Part shown: one piece after another, positions 16,887 through 25,411 of the stretch
Layout of the letters: each line of letters opens with the position of its first letter
Position numbering within the stretch: position 1 is the stretch's first letter
NCBI GenBank assembly: GCA_017437095.1
Contig: JAFSBW010000035.1
Location: forward strand, 1-55,124
Source of the DNA: Oscillospiraceae bacterium
GTDB lineage: Bacteria > Bacillota > Clostridia > Oscillospirales > Oscillospiraceae
Direction: 5' to 3'
Length of the DNA: 55,124 nt
Notes under the pieces: generated by a model
Told to the model about the DNA's origin: nothing
Databases searched by the model: none
What the model saw: the letters and a program-made list of their open reading frames with translations, nothing else
Position numbers and translations under genes: made by a program

Positions 16887-17584
16887 TGGGTAAGGATGTA
16901 ATCGTAGCTTGTGATTTTGCAAGCGCAGAGCAGGTGTTCAGCTTTCTGGACAAGTTCACCGGCAAGAAGCCCTTTGTAAAGATCGGCATGGAGCTGTACT
17001 ATGCGGAAGGCCCTGCCATCGTTAAGGAGATCAAGGCCCGTGGCCATAAGATCTTCCTGGACCTGAAGCTTCACGACATTCCCAACACCGTAAAGAAGGC
17101 CATGGCCGTTCTTTCCCGCCTGGATGTGGATATTACCAACCTCCACGCCGCCGGCACCAAGAATATGATGAAGGCCGCTCTGGAAGGTCTGACCCGGCCC
17201 GACGGCAGCCGTCCTCTGCTCATCGCCGTTACCCAGCTTACCTCTACTGACCAGCAGAGCATGGAAGAAGATCTGCTGATCCGCGAGCCTATCGACAAGG
17301 TGGTTATGCACTACGCCAAGTGCGCCGAGGAAGCAGGCCTTGACGGCATCGTCTGCTCCCCTCTGGAAGCCGGCAAGGTTCACGATACCTGCGGCAAGAG
17401 CTTCCTGACCGTTACCCCCGGCGTCCGCTTTGCCGACGGCGATGTGGGCGACCAGAAGCGGGTCATGACCCCCGCCCAGGCCAAGGCAATCGGCTCTGAC
17501 TATATCGTGGTAGGCCGCCCCATTACCGCCGCTGCCGACCCCGTAGCCGCCTACGAGCGCTGCGTCGCCGAATTCTGCGACTAA
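16886..17584 (+). CDS. pyrF: Orotidine 5'-phosphate decarboxylase
   Basis: 232 residues, usual length for the short bacterial form. The catalytic D-x-K-x-x-D-I motif is DLKLHDI with Asp59, Lys61 and Asp64; the phosphate-binding loop near the C-terminus is VVGRPIT. It removes CO2 from OMP to make UMP. The start overlaps the pyrD stop as TAATG. The next open frame begins just two bases after its stop, but that gene is not a pyrimidine enzyme. Confidence 0.97.
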   Translation: MGKDVIVACDFASAEQVFSFLDKFTGKKPFVKIGMELYYAEGPAIVKEIKARGHKIFLDLKLHDIPNTVKKAMAVLSRLDVDITNLHAAGTKNMMKAALEGLTRPDGSRPLLIAVTQLTSTDQQSMEEDLLIREPIDKVVMHYAKCAEEAGLDGIVCSPLEAGKVHDTCGKSFLTVTPGVRFADGDVGDQKRVMTPAQAKAIGSDYIVVGRPITAAADPVAAYERCVAEFCD

Positions 17585-17585
17585 T

Positions 17586-18044
17586 ATGTACTACCGAATT
17601 TCCAAATACGACCCCCGCTTCCGAAAAAACGGTGTGTATACCCAAAACGTATGGACAAGCTTTTCTGACATTGGCAGTTCTTTTGATGGTGAAATACTGA
17701 CAACTGAGCAGTATATCGAGGTAGAAAACCGATATCTTGCCTGTGTGGAAAGCGTATTGCAGGCCAGCTATATTCCAGAGCTTAAGATTTCCCGATTGGA
17801 GAATTATAATGGTTTAACATCGTGGAAAAACGGCGAAAAGCTGGCAGGTGATATCCTCAAGGAATTTCTCAGGGATGGATTGCGAGAAAAATGCTGGGCA
17901 AGGCTAAGCGGCGGCGCTGTCTGTTTGGACTTTGGGTTTGAGTTTTATTTGCATGTTGGCTGTCCACTGGAATGGATACAAATGGAAAACATCGTTCGTG
18001 CCCACGGTTTGTTTCTTGAACCGTGGCACGCTCCGGAAGAATAG
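17586..18044 (+). CDS. Hypothetical protein inserted in the pyr operon (immunity-like?)
   Basis: 152 residues starting two bases after the pyrF stop with no clear ribosome site of its own, so coupling to pyrF is likely. It is rich in aromatic and acidic residues (YYRISKYDPRFR; VWTSFSDIGSSF; LTTEQYIEVENRYL). There is no signal peptide or membrane segment. Base and codon use are more A/T-rich than the flanking pyr genes. The pattern resembles small cytosolic immunity-type proteins found as orphans in Bacillota, but that is impression, not a match I can prove. A 56-bp palindromic repeat follows and separates it from pyrE, suggesting it arrived with, or next to, that repeat. Confidence 0.7.
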   Translation: MYYRISKYDPRFRKNGVYTQNVWTSFSDIGSSFDGEILTTEQYIEVENRYLACVESVLQASYIPELKISRLENYNGLTSWKNGEKLAGDILKEFLRDGLREKCWARLSGGAVCLDFGFEFYLHVGCPLEWIQMENIVRAHGLFLEPWHAPEE

Positions 18045-18072
18045 ATTAGAATGTAAAAATAATAGTATTTTA

Positions 18073-18128
18073 TGTAGGGGCGGGCATTGCCCGTCCGAAA
18101 AGGACCGTCCGGGAGGCCGGTCCCTACA
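18073..18128. repeat. 56-bp REP-like palindromic repeat before pyrE
   Basis: Outer arms TGTAGGG (18073-18079) and CCCTACA (18122-18128) enclose two smaller palindromes (GCGGGCATTGCCCGTC-type and GGACCG...CGGTCC). It is similar in layout to short dispersed repeats at 32111 and 33626. Confidence 0.75.
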
Positions 18129-18155
18129 AAGAATCATGAAGACAGGAGATATATC

Positions 18156-18809
18156 ATGGAAGCTTATAAAAGAGAGTTTATTGAATTTCTGCAGGAAGCC
18201 GGTGTGCTGAAGTTTGGCGATTTTACCGCCAAGTCCGGCAGAAAGATCCCTTATTTCGTAAATGCCGGCATGATCAAAACCGGCGACCAGATCACCAAAA
18301 TGGGCGAGTTCTACGCCAAGGCATATTTCGATAAGCTGGGCAACAAGCCCGCCGTTCTCTACGGCCCTGCCTACAAGGGCATTTCTCTGTCCATTTCCGC
18401 TGCCGTTGCCCTTTCCAAGAACGGCCTGAATGTTCCCTTCTTCTTCAACCGCAAGGAGGTTAAGGACCATGGCGAAGGCGGCATGTTCGTTGGCTATGTA
18501 CCCCAGGCAGGGGAGGAGATCGTCATCATTGAAGACGTTATTACCGCCGGCACTGCTATCCGCGAGAGCATGGCCATCCTGAGCCATCTGGAAGGAACCA
18601 AGGTTGCCGCTACCTTTATCATGGTAGACCGCAAGGAGAAGGGCCAGACCGAAAAGGGCGCTATGCAGGAGATCGAGGAGCAGTTCGGCTTCCCCGTATA
18701 CTCCGTAGTAGATGTGTATGACATCATCGAGTATCTGGAAGAAGATCCTGCCAACGAAGAGAATGTTAAGCGCATCAAGAACTACCTTGCCGTGAACGGA
18801 GCTAAGTAA
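18156..18809 (+). CDS. pyrE: Orotate phosphoribosyltransferase
   Basis: 217 residues from the ATG at 18156, eight bases after AGGAG. The PRPP-binding motif EDVITAGT (126-133) is intact, as is [13 protein letters not shown], the flexible catalytic loop with Lys and Asp/His. It joins orotate and PRPP to give OMP. The frame extends upstream into the palindromic repeat without a plausible start. The stop TAA overlaps the pyrB start (TAATG). It may have its own transcript entry because the repeat lies just upstream. Confidence 0.96.
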   Translation: MEAYKREFIEFLQEAGVLKFGDFTAKSGRKIPYFVNAGMIKTGDQITKMGEFYAKAYFDKLGNKPAVLYGPAYKGISLSISAAVALSKNGLNVPFFFNRKEVKDHGEGGMFVGYVPQAGEEIVIIEDVITAGTAIRESMAILSHLEGTKVAATFIMVDRKEKGQTEKGAMQEIEEQFGFPVYSVVDVYDIIEYLEEDPANEENVKRIKNYLAVNGAK

Positions 18810-19903
18810 TGAGAAGCCTCATTGATATTGTAGATTTTTCCGTTGAGGAGCTGCAGCAGCTCATGGACACCGCCTGCGACATCAGCGCCCATCCTGAAAA
18901 ATACCAGGATGCCTGCCGCCATAAGAAGCTGGCTACTTTGTTCTTTGAGCCCTCTACCCGCACCCGTCTGAGCTTTGAAGCCGCCATGCTGGAGCTGGGC
19001 GGCAGCGTTATCGGCTTTAGCGAGGCCGGCAGCTCTTCCGCCGCCAAGGGCGAGAGCGTATCCGATACCGCTATGATGATCTCCTGCTACGCCGATATCA
19101 TGGCCATGCGCCACCCCAAGGAGGGCGCTCCCTATGTGGCCTCCCGGGCGGCTACCATCCCTGTGATCAACGCCGGCGACGGCGGCCATTGCCACCCCAC
19201 CCAGACCCTGGCCGACCTTTTGACCATCTACCGGGAAAACGGCCGCCTGGACAACCTGACCGTTGGCTGCTGCGGCGACCTGAAGTACGGCCGCACGGTG
19301 CATAGCCTGATCTCCGCCCTGGGCCGCTACAAGAATATCAAGATCGTGCTGATCTCCCCGGAGGAGCTGCGGCTTCCTAAGTATGTGAAGTACGAGGTGC
19401 TGGACAAAAACGGCATGGAGTATGTAGAGATGACCTCTCTGGAGGAGGCGATCCCTGAGCTGGATGTTCTTTACATGACCCGCATCCAGCGGGAGCGCTT
19501 TGACAGTTTCGACGAGTATGAGCGCCTGAAGGATAGCTACATCCTTACCGCTGAAAAAATGAAGCTTGCCAAAGAAACCATGCGTGTGCTTCACCCCCTG
19601 CCCAGAGTGAACGAGATCAGCGTAAAGGTGGACTCCGACCCCCGGGCAGCTTATTTCCGCCAGGCTCTGAACGGTAAGTTCATGCGCATGGCGCTGATCC
19701 TGAAGCTTCTGGAAGAAGCCAAAGATCCCCAAAAGGAAGCCGCGCCTGCCAATGTTTTGGTGAACGAGCTGATCTGCGATAACCCCAAGTGCATCAGCTC
19801 TACGGAGCAGGAGCTGGACCATATTTTCAAGTGTGTCAGCCCCGAAAACGGCATTTACCGCTGCATCTACTGCGAGGCCAAAAAGAAGGTTCCCGTCGGG
19901 TAA
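18809..19903 (+). CDS. pyrB: Aspartate carbamoyltransferase with a fused PyrI-type zinc domain
   Basis: 364 residues, about 55 more than a standard catalytic chain. Residues 1-310 are normal Pyr[14 protein letters not shown] (carbamoyl-phosphate loop, STRT 49-52), [17 protein letters not shown] and VLHPLPR. From about residue 315 there is an added domain with Cys323, Cys328, Cys352 and Cys355. The spacing C-x4-C-x23-C-x2-C equals that of the zinc site of E. coli PyrI (109, 114, 138, 141), and the surrounding NVLV, CIS and YCE also match. In PyrI this zinc domain contacts PyrB, while a separate N-terminal domain binds ATP/CTP; that allosteric domain is absent here. A structural rather than nucleotide-sensing role is inferred. 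Confidence 0.94.
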   Translation: MRSLIDIVDFSVEELQQLMDTACDISAHPEKYQDACRHKKLATLFFEPSTRTRLSFEAAMLELGGSVIGFSEAGSSSAAKGESVSDTAMMISCYADIMAMRHPKEGAPYVASRAATIPVINAGDGGHCHPTQTLADLLTIYRENGRLDNLTVGCCGDLKYGRTVHSLISALGRYKNIKIVLISPEELRLPKYVKYEVLDKNGMEYVEMTSLEEAIPELDVLYMTRIQRERFDSFDEYERLKDSYILTAEKMKLAKETMRVLHPLPRVNEISVKVDSDPRAAYFRQALNGKFMRMALILKLLEEAKDPQKEAAPANVLVNELICDNPKCISSTEQELDHIFKCVSPENGIYRCIYCEAKKKVPVG

Positions 19904-19995
19904 AAAGCCTACCAACTTTTTTCACAAAAACGCCCCCGAATCCCGGGGCGTTGGTGGCTAAAAGGGCGAAAAAACTTTGCCGCCTTCGACACTTC

Positions 19996-20024
19996 TTGAC
20001 AGTCATTTTCTTCCGTGGTAAAAT
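19996..20024 (+). promoter_or_regulatory. Strong promoter of the purine operon
   Basis: TTGACA (19996-20001), 17-bp spacer, TAAAAT (20019-20024), placing transcription start near 20031, just before the riboswitch. Confidence 0.85.
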
Positions 20025-20040
20025 TTTAGTGTTCTTTTCA

Positions 20041-20120
20041 TAAGGCTTCTTGCGACTGACGGAAATTGTGGAGCACCACAGGGGACCAGGAAGTTTTTTC
20101 AATGCCGACCGTCTGGGCGT
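20041..20120 (+). promoter_or_regulatory. ZTP (pfl) riboswitch
   Basis: The leader contains the conserved pfl-motif cores: GCGACTGACGG, a hairpin around GTGGAGCACCAC, then GGGGACC, and downstream GCCGACCGTCTGGGC. The class binds ZMP/ZTP, intermediates that pile up when 10-formyl-tetrahydrofolate is short. The last GGGC of the aptamer is also the first strand of the terminator at 20115, so ligand binding should block termination and switch the purine genes on. Confidence 0.9.
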
Positions 20121-20154
20121 ATTTAGCTTTTATGGGCTAAGTACGCCCTTTTTT
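20115..20154 (+). terminator. Riboswitch-controlled terminator
   Basis: GGGCGTATTTAGC (20115-20127) pairs with GCTAAGTACGCCC (20136-20148), one G-T wobble, then six T. It overlaps the 3' end of the ZTP aptamer. Confidence 0.9.
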
Positions 20155-20176
20155 CAGTTCTTATGGAGGTTTTTCT

Positions 20177-20665
20177 ATGAAAAAAGTTGGAATTATCATG
20201 GGAAGCGACAGCGATCTTCCTATCGTGAAGAAAGCTACCGATATGCTCAAAGCTCTGGACATTCCCTTTGAGGCCCATGTTTACTCTGCCCACCGTACTC
20301 CGGTGGAGGCCCGGGATTTTGCCCTGAACGCCCGCAGCAACGGTTTCGGCGCCATCCTTGCCTTTGCGGGTATGGCTGCCCATCTGGCCGGCGCTATCGC
20401 CGCCAATACCACCCTGCCGGTTATCGGCGTTCCCTGCAAGGGCGGCGCTCAGGACGGCATGGATGCCCTGCTTTCTACCGTGCAGATGCCTACCGGCATT
20501 CCCGTAGCTACGGTAGCCATCAACGGCGGCGCCAACGCCGCTCTGCTGGCGGCCCAGATCCTGGCCGTTACCGATGCTGAACTTGCTGCCAAGCTGGATG
20601 CCAAGCGGGCAAGCGATGCCAAGGCTGTTCTTGAAAAAGACGCTTCCATTATGGAGCGTTTATAA
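20177..20665 (+). CDS. purE: N5-carboxyaminoimidazole ribonucleotide mutase (PurE class I)
   Basis: 162 residues. GSDSD (9-13), SAHRTP and FAGMAAHLAGAIAANT are the substrate and catalytic segments of PurE; the His in SAHRTP acts in CO2 transfer. It converts N5-CAIR to CAIR. Bacterial class I PurE normally works with PurK, which is not in this window. It is the first gene after the ZTP riboswitch and is preceded by TGGAGG. purC follows after 42 bases. Confidence 0.96.
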   Translation: MKKVGIIMGSDSDLPIVKKATDMLKALDIPFEAHVYSAHRTPVEARDFALNARSNGFGAILAFAGMAAHLAGAIAANTTLPVIGVPCKGGAQDGMDALLSTVQMPTGIPVATVAINGGANAALLAAQILAVTDAELAAKLDAKRASDAKAVLEKDASIMERL

Positions 20666-20707
20666 TAAGTTAGTAATTTTTCTGCTGAACAAAAGGAGAT
20701 CATCATT

Positions 20708-21394
20708 ATGGAAAAGACTCTTGTGTACACCGGTAAGACCAAGGACGTTTTCGCTCTGGAAAACGGCAACTATCTGCTCAAGTTTAAGGACGACTGCACC
20801 GGTAAGGACGGCGTGTTCGATCCCGGCGAAAACAGCGTTGGCCTGACCATCGAGGGCGTGGGCGATGTCAACCTGCGCATGTCCATTTATTTCTTCGAGA
20901 AGATCAATGCTGCCGGCATCCTGACCCACTATGTCAGCGCCGATCTGAACAACACCACCATGGAAGTTCTGCCCGCCAAGGTCTTCGGCAAGGGTCTGGA
21001 AGTTATCTGCCGCTACAAGGCTGTCGGCTCCTTCTTCCGCCGCTACAGCGACTACTGCGAGCTGGGCCAGGATCTTCCCGCCTATGTAGAAACTACCTTT
21101 AAAAACGACGCAAAGGGCGATCCCCTGGTTACCAAGGACGGCCTGGTAGATCTGGGCGTTATGACCGCTCAGCAGTATGATGACCTGAAGGCTATGACCC
21201 AGGCCATCACCAAGATCGTTGCCGATGATCTGAAGGCCAAGGGCCTGGATCTGTACGATATCAAGTTTGAGTTCGGTTACGATGCTCAGGGCCGTGTAAT
21301 GCTCATCGATGAGATCGCCTCCGGCAATATGCGCGTATATAAGGACGGCCAGTATATCGACCCCATGACCCTCAACGGCCTGTTCTTTGCTTAA
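20708..21394 (+). CDS. purC: SAICAR synthetase
   Basis: 228 residues, slightly shorter than E. coli PurC. Early residues YTGKTKDVF form the ATP-binding loop; [16 protein letters not shown], and near the C-terminus [13 protein letters not shown], are family signatures. It joins CAIR and aspartate with ATP. AAAGGAG lies upstream. A large hairpin without a clear U-tract separates it from purF. Confidence 0.95.
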   Translation: MEKTLVYTGKTKDVFALENGNYLLKFKDDCTGKDGVFDPGENSVGLTIEGVGDVNLRMSIYFFEKINAAGILTHYVSADLNNTTMEVLPAKVFGKGLEVICRYKAVGSFFRRYSDYCELGQDLPAYVETTFKNDAKGDPLVTKDGLVDLGVMTAQQYDDLKAMTQAITKIVADDLKAKGLDLYDIKFEFGYDAQGRVMLIDEIASGNMRVYKDGQYIDPMTLNGLFFA

Positions 21395-21408
21395 TTAGAT
21401 TTTTCAAA

Positions 21409-21440
21409 CCGGCAGGGGAGAGCTGCTCTCCCCATGCCGG
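21409..21440 (+). other. Hairpin between purC and the purF-like gene
   Basis: CCGGCA (21409-21414) with GGGGAGAG pairs with CTCTCCCC and TGCCGG (to 21440), one bulged A. A weak T-tract (CTTTTTC) appears nine bases later, so partial termination or mRNA processing is possible. Confidence 0.6.
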
Positions 21441-21469
21441 CATTGGCTTTTTCAAAGGAGGACTGTAAT

Positions 21470-22894
21470 ATGGGTGGTTTTTTTGGGGCTATTTCCCGCA
21501 AAAACTGCAGGTATGATGTCTTTTTCGGCACAGATTACCATTCCCACCTGGGCACCCGCCGGGGCGGTATGGCGTTTTACGACAGCCAGAGCGATAGCTT
21601 CCAGCGCCAGATCCATAGCATTGAAAATACACCCTTCCGCACCAAGTTTGAGGGCGACCTGGTAAAGCTGGGCGGCACCTCCGGCATCGGCTGCATCTCC
21701 GATACCGACCCTCAGCCCCTGCTTTTCCGCTCCCATTTGGGTATGTTCGCCCTGGCGACCGTGGGTATTATCAACAATGCGGAAGAGCTGGTCAGCAACG
21801 CCTTTTCCGGGCCCGGCCATCAGTTCGCGGCCATGTCTTCCGGCAAGGTGAATGCTACGGAGCTTACCGCAGCGCTGATCAACCAAAAGGAAGACCTGGT
21901 GGAGGGCATTCGCTACGCCCAGGAGGTCATCGACGGCTCCAGCACCATTTTGATCCTTACCAGAGATGGCATCATTGCTGCCCGTGATAAGCTGGGTCGC
22001 CTGCCTGTGCTGGTGGGACAGAATCTGGAAGGCTGCTGCGTTTCCTTCGAGTCCTTTGCTTACCATAAGCTGGGCTATCAGGATTACTATGAGCTTGGCC
22101 CCGGCGAGATCGTGAAGATCACTGCCAACGGCGTTGAGCAGCTTGCCGCCCCTGGCGACAAAATGAAGATTTGCGCCTTTTTGTGGACCTACTATGGCTA
22201 CCCCAACTCCAATTACGAAGGCAAGAATGTGGAGGTAGTTCGCTACCGCAACGGCGAGATCATGGCCCGCACGGAAGAAGAAGCAGGCACTATGCCGGAT
22301 GTGGATTCCGTTTGCGGCGTGCCGGATTCCGGCGTGCCCCATGCCATTGGCTATGCCAACCATTCCCACAAGCCCTTTGCCCGGCCTTTTGTCAAGTATA
22401 CCCCTACCTGGGCCCGTTCCTTTACCCCCAGCAACCAGGAAATGCGCAATCTCATTGCGGAGATGAAGCAGATCCCCGTGCCGGAGCTGATCCAGGGCAA
22501 AAAGCTGCTGCTGGTAGACGATTCTATCGTCCGTGGCACCCAGCTGCGGGAAACGGTGGATTTCCTCTACCAAAGCGGCGCCAAGGAAGTGCATATGCGC
22601 TCCGCCTGCCCGCCTATTATGTATGGCTGCAAGTACCTGAATTTCTCCCGGAGCAATTCGGAAATGGAGCTGCTTGCCCGCAAGACCATCCAGCGCCTGG
22701 AAGGGGATGAGGGGCAGCAGCATATCGCCGAGTATTCTGACGGCCGCACCCAGCGGGGCAAATGCCTGCTCAAGTCTATCTGTGAAGAGCTGGGCTTCGA
22801 TTCTCTGGGCTATCAGAATCTGGACGGCCTTTTGGAGGCCATCGGCCTGGATAGGGACAAGGTTTGTACCTACTGCTGGACTGGCGAAGAATAA
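21470..22894 (+). CDS. PurF-like amidophosphoribosyltransferase lacking the N-terminal catalytic Cys
   Basis: 474 residues from the ATG at 21470, with AAAGGAGG at ideal spacing. The N-terminus reads MGGFFGAISRK: the second residue, Cys in functional PurF glutaminase domains, is Gly, while the rest of the Ntn-hydrolase region (GTDYHSHLGTRRGGMA) is kept. The phosphoribosyltransferase half is intact, with the PRPP motif DDSIVRGT at 350-357, and a C-terminal VCTYC pair is present. PurF makes phosphoribosylamine from PRPP and glutamine. Without the nucleophile this protein could use free ammonia, work with another glutaminase, or be regulatory. It sits in purF position between purC and purM. A second, Cys-containing PurF may exist elsewhere. 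Confidence 0.9.
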   Translation: MGGFFGAISRKNCRYDVFFGTDYHSHLGTRRGGMAFYDSQSDSFQRQIHSIENTPFRTKFEGDLVKLGGTSGIGCISDTDPQPLLFRSHLGMFALATVGIINNAEELVSNAFSGPGHQFAAMSSGKVNATELTAALINQKEDLVEGIRYAQEVIDGSSTILILTRDGIIAARDKLGRLPVLVGQNLEGCCVSFESFAYHKLGYQDYYELGPGEIVKITANGVEQLAAPGDKMKICAFLWTYYGYPNSNYEGKNVEVVRYRNGEIMARTEEEAGTMPDVDSVCGVPDSGVPHAIGYANHSHKPFARPFVKYTPTWARSFTPSNQEMRNLIAEMKQIPVPELIQGKKLLLVDDSIVRGTQLRETVDFLYQSGAKEVHMRSACPPIMYGCKYLNFSRSNSEMELLARKTIQRLEGDEGQQHIAEYSDGRTQRGKCLLKSICEELGFDSLGYQNLDGLLEAIGLDRDKVCTYCWTGEE

Positions 22895-22949
22895 TTCCCC
22901 GTTTGCCCTCGGGCAAACCTACTAGAAATTACTAAAGGAGCAACTGATC

Positions 22950-24002
22950 ATGGATCATAAGAACTCTTTCTCTGCCAGCTATGCTGCCGCGGGTGTGGAT
23001 ATTACTGCCGGCTATAAGGCTGTAGAGCTGATGAAGAAGCATGTTGCCCGCACCAAGAACGCCGGCTGCCTGGACGATGTAGGCGGCTTCGGCGGCTGCT
23101 TTGGCCTGGATCTGGCCGGTATTTCCGAGCCCGTTCTGGTTTCCGGCACCGACGGCTGCGGCACCAAGGTAAAGCTGGCTATCCTTATGGATAAGCACGA
23201 TACCATCGGCGTGGACGCCGTGGCTATGTGCGTAAACGATATTATCTGCTGCGGCGCAAAGCCTCTGTTCTTCCTGGATTACATTGCCTGCGGCAAGAAT
23301 ATCCCCGAAAAGATCGCAACCATTGTTGGCGGCGTTGCCGAGGGCTGCGTGCAGTCCGGCGCTGCCCTCATCGGCGGCGAGACCGCTGAGCATCCCGGCA
23401 TGATGCCCGTAGACGAGTACGACCTGGCAGGCTTTGCCGTAGGTATCGTAGATAAGAAAAAGATCCTGGACAATACCCGCATGGCCGAGGGCGATGTGGT
23501 GATCGCTCTGGCTTCTACCGGCATCCATTCCAACGGCTTCAGCCTTTGCCGCAAGGTGTTCAATATCGACAATAACGATCCCATTCTCTATACCAAGCCT
23601 GAAAGCCTGGGGGGCAAGACCGTTGCCGAGGCTCTGCTGGTGCCTACCAAGATCTATGTTAAGTCCGTTCTGGCCCTGCTGGAAAAGGTGGATGTTAAGG
23701 GCATTTCCCATATCACCGGCGGCGGCTTCTACGAGAATATTCCCCGCAGCATTCCCGATGGCCTGTGCGCCCAGATCGACCGCAGCGCCATCCGCATCCT
23801 GCCTATTTTTGACCTGATCGCGTCCATCGGCAACATCCCCGAGCGGGATATGTTCAACACCTACAATATGGGCGTTGGCATGAGCATCGTTGTTCCGGCT
23901 GACCAGGTTGAGCAGGCTCTGGACATTCTTACTGCTCAGGGCGAAACGGCCTATGTTATTGGCAAGATCGTCAAGGGCGAAGAGAAGATCACCATTAACT
24001 AA
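22950..24002 (+). CDS. purM: AIR synthetase
   Basis: 350 residues. The family motif GTDGCGTKVKLA and the stretches GVDAVAMCVNDIICCGAKPLFFLDY and GGETAEHPGMM are present; these build the ATP/FGAM site. It closes FGAM to AIR. AAAGGAG precedes the start. A structured 63-base gap follows before purN. A start a few codons off is unlikely, because the ribosome site fits this ATG only. Confidence 0.96.
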   Translation: MDHKNSFSASYAAAGVDITAGYKAVELMKKHVARTKNAGCLDDVGGFGGCFGLDLAGISEPVLVSGTDGCGTKVKLAILMDKHDTIGVDAVAMCVNDIICCGAKPLFFLDYIACGKNIPEKIATIVGGVAEGCVQSGAALIGGETAEHPGMMPVDEYDLAGFAVGIVDKKKILDNTRMAEGDVVIALASTGIHSNGFSLCRKVFNIDNNDPILYTKPESLGGKTVAEALLVPTKIYVKSVLALLEKVDVKGISHITGGGFYENIPRSIPDGLCAQIDRSAIRILPIFDLIASIGNIPERDMFNTYNMGVGMSIVVPADQVEQALDILTAQGETAYVIGKIVKGEEKITIN

Positions 24003-24008
24003 CCAAAT

Positions 24009-24045
24009 AAACTGCCTGTGGTAATGCTTTTGCTACAGGCGGTTT
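24009..24045 (+). other. Hairpin between purM and purN
   Basis: AAACTGCCTGTGGTAA (24009-24024) and TTGCTACAGGCGGTTT (24030-24045) pair over 16 positions, three of them G-U. No long U-tract follows; it may be a processing or stability element. Confidence 0.6.
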
Positions 24046-24066
24046 GCCGTGAATGGGGGAAATGAA

Positions 24067-24669
24067 TTGGAAAAGAAAGTGAAAATTGCGGTAATGGTTT
24101 CCGGCGGCGGCACCAATCTGCAGGCTATTTTGGATGCCGAAAAAAGCGGAATCTTGCGCTCCGGCAAGGTAAGCCTGGTGCTTTCCAACAAGGCTTCTGC
24201 CTACGCCCTGGAGCGGGCAAAAAACGCCCAGGTAGAAACGGCGGTGATCCTGCGTAAGGATTATGCCTCCCAAAGAGAATATGAGGATGCCATGATCGAT
24301 CTGTTTACCCAAAAGGGGATCGATCTGATCGTTCTGGCTGGGTTTATGAATATCCTCAGCTCCCATTTTACGGATACTTATCCCAAGCGCATCATCAATG
24401 TGCATCCCAGCCTGATCCCCGCCTTCTGCGGCGAGGGCTTCTACGGCCTGCGGGTACACCGCGCCGCTCTGGATTACGGGGTTAAGGTTACCGGCGCTAC
24501 GGTGCATTTTGTAAACGAGATCCCCGACGGCGGCGAGATCATCGCCCAAAAAGCGGTGGAGATCCTCCCCGGCGATACGCCTGAGATTTTGCAAAGACGG
24601 GTCATGGAGCAGGCAGAATGGATCCTGCTGCCCCAGGCTCTGGAAACGGTAAGTAAAAGCTACTGCTGA
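24067..24669 (+). CDS. purN: Phosphoribosylglycinamide formyltransferase
   Basis: 200 residues. A TTG at 24067, six bases after GGGGGA, is preferred; an upstream GTG (24049) has no site. Signatures are MVSGGGTNLQAIL (phosphate loop), NVHPSLIPAF with catalytic Asn and His, and VTGATVHFVNEIPDGGEII with catalytic Asp. It formylates GAR using 10-formyl-tetrahydrofolate, the cofactor whose shortage the ZTP riboswitch reports. Confidence 0.94.
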   Translation: MEKKVKIAVMVSGGGTNLQAILDAEKSGILRSGKVSLVLSNKASAYALERAKNAQVETAVILRKDYASQREYEDAMIDLFTQKGIDLIVLAGFMNILSSHFTDTYPKRIINVHPSLIPAFCGEGFYGLRVHRAALDYGVKVTGATVHFVNEIPDGGEIIAQKAVEILPGDTPEILQRRVMEQAEWILLPQALETVSKSYC

Positions 24670-24684
24670 GAAAGGAAACAAAAC

Positions 24685-25401
24685 ATGAACGTATACGAAG
24701 TAGGTTCCCTGAAAGAAAAGCTGTCCACCAATGCTTACCCCGGCCGTGGCATCGTGCTGGGCATTACCCCCGATGGCCGCAACGCCGTGGCTGCCTATTT
24801 TATTATGGGCCGCAGCGTCAACAGCCGCAACCGGGTGTTTGTTGCCGAGCCTGATGGCATCCGCACCGAAGCCTTTGACCCCAGCCTGATGAAGGACCCC
24901 CACCTGATCATCTACCATCCCGTCCGGGAAGCCGGCTGCGGCCTGATCGTTACCAATGGCGACCAGACCGATACCGTCTGGCAGTACCTTTCCAAGGGCG
25001 AAAGCTGGGAAGCTGCCCTGCGCACCCGGATGTTTGAAGACGACGGCCCCAACTGGACTCCCCGCATCTCCGGCCTGCAGGCCATTGACGGCAGCTACAA
25101 GATGTCTATTTTAAAGGCAGCCGACCCGGAGGGCAAGGGCTGCGCCCGGTTTTTCTATGAGTACCCCGGCGAAGCTGGCCTGGGCCACTTCCTGCATACC
25201 TATGTCTGTGACGGCAACCCCGTGATCCCCACTTTCCAGGGCGAGCCTGAGCGGGTGGCTATGGATAACGATATGGATGCCTTTACCGCTATGCTCTGGG
25301 AAAACCTGAATGAAGCCAACAAGATCTCTCTGTTTGTCCGCTATACCGACCTGGCTACCGGCGAATATAAGCAGACCATCCTCAATAAACATACCAAATA
25401 A
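24685..25401 (+). CDS. purO: IMP cyclohydrolase, PurO family
   Basis: 238 residues. It is not the PurH N-terminal domain; the sequence YPGRGIVLGITPDGRNAVAAYFIMGRS-type opening, with Arg and Asn after the phosphate region, matches the archaeal-type PurO family, which also occurs in clostridia. It closes FAICAR to IMP, the last step of the pathway. It sits between purN and the separate AICAR transformylase, 10 bases from the latter. The split explains why no bifunctional PurH is present. Confidence 0.88.
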   Translation: MNVYEVGSLKEKLSTNAYPGRGIVLGITPDGRNAVAAYFIMGRSVNSRNRVFVAEPDGIRTEAFDPSLMKDPHLIIYHPVREAGCGLIVTNGDQTDTVWQYLSKGESWEAALRTRMFEDDGPNWTPRISGLQAIDGSYKMSILKAADPEGKGCARFFYEYPGEAGLGHFLHTYVCDGNPVIPTFQGEPERVAMDNDMDAFTAMLWENLNEANKISLFVRYTDLATGEYKQTILNKHTK

Positions 25402-25411
25402 GGAGCGCATT

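Noticed and set aside
19929-19952. GC-rich hairpin after pyrB as a terminator
   Set aside because: The stem is there (AACGCCCC/GGGGCGTT) but no T-tract follows, so I did not call it; it may still reduce read-through into the purine promoter.
21470-21475. Wrong start or sequencing error explaining the missing Cys in the PurF-like protein
   Set aside because: The ribosome site and homology fit this ATG exactly, and the change would need a GGT to TGT error; kept as a finding with a read check suggested.
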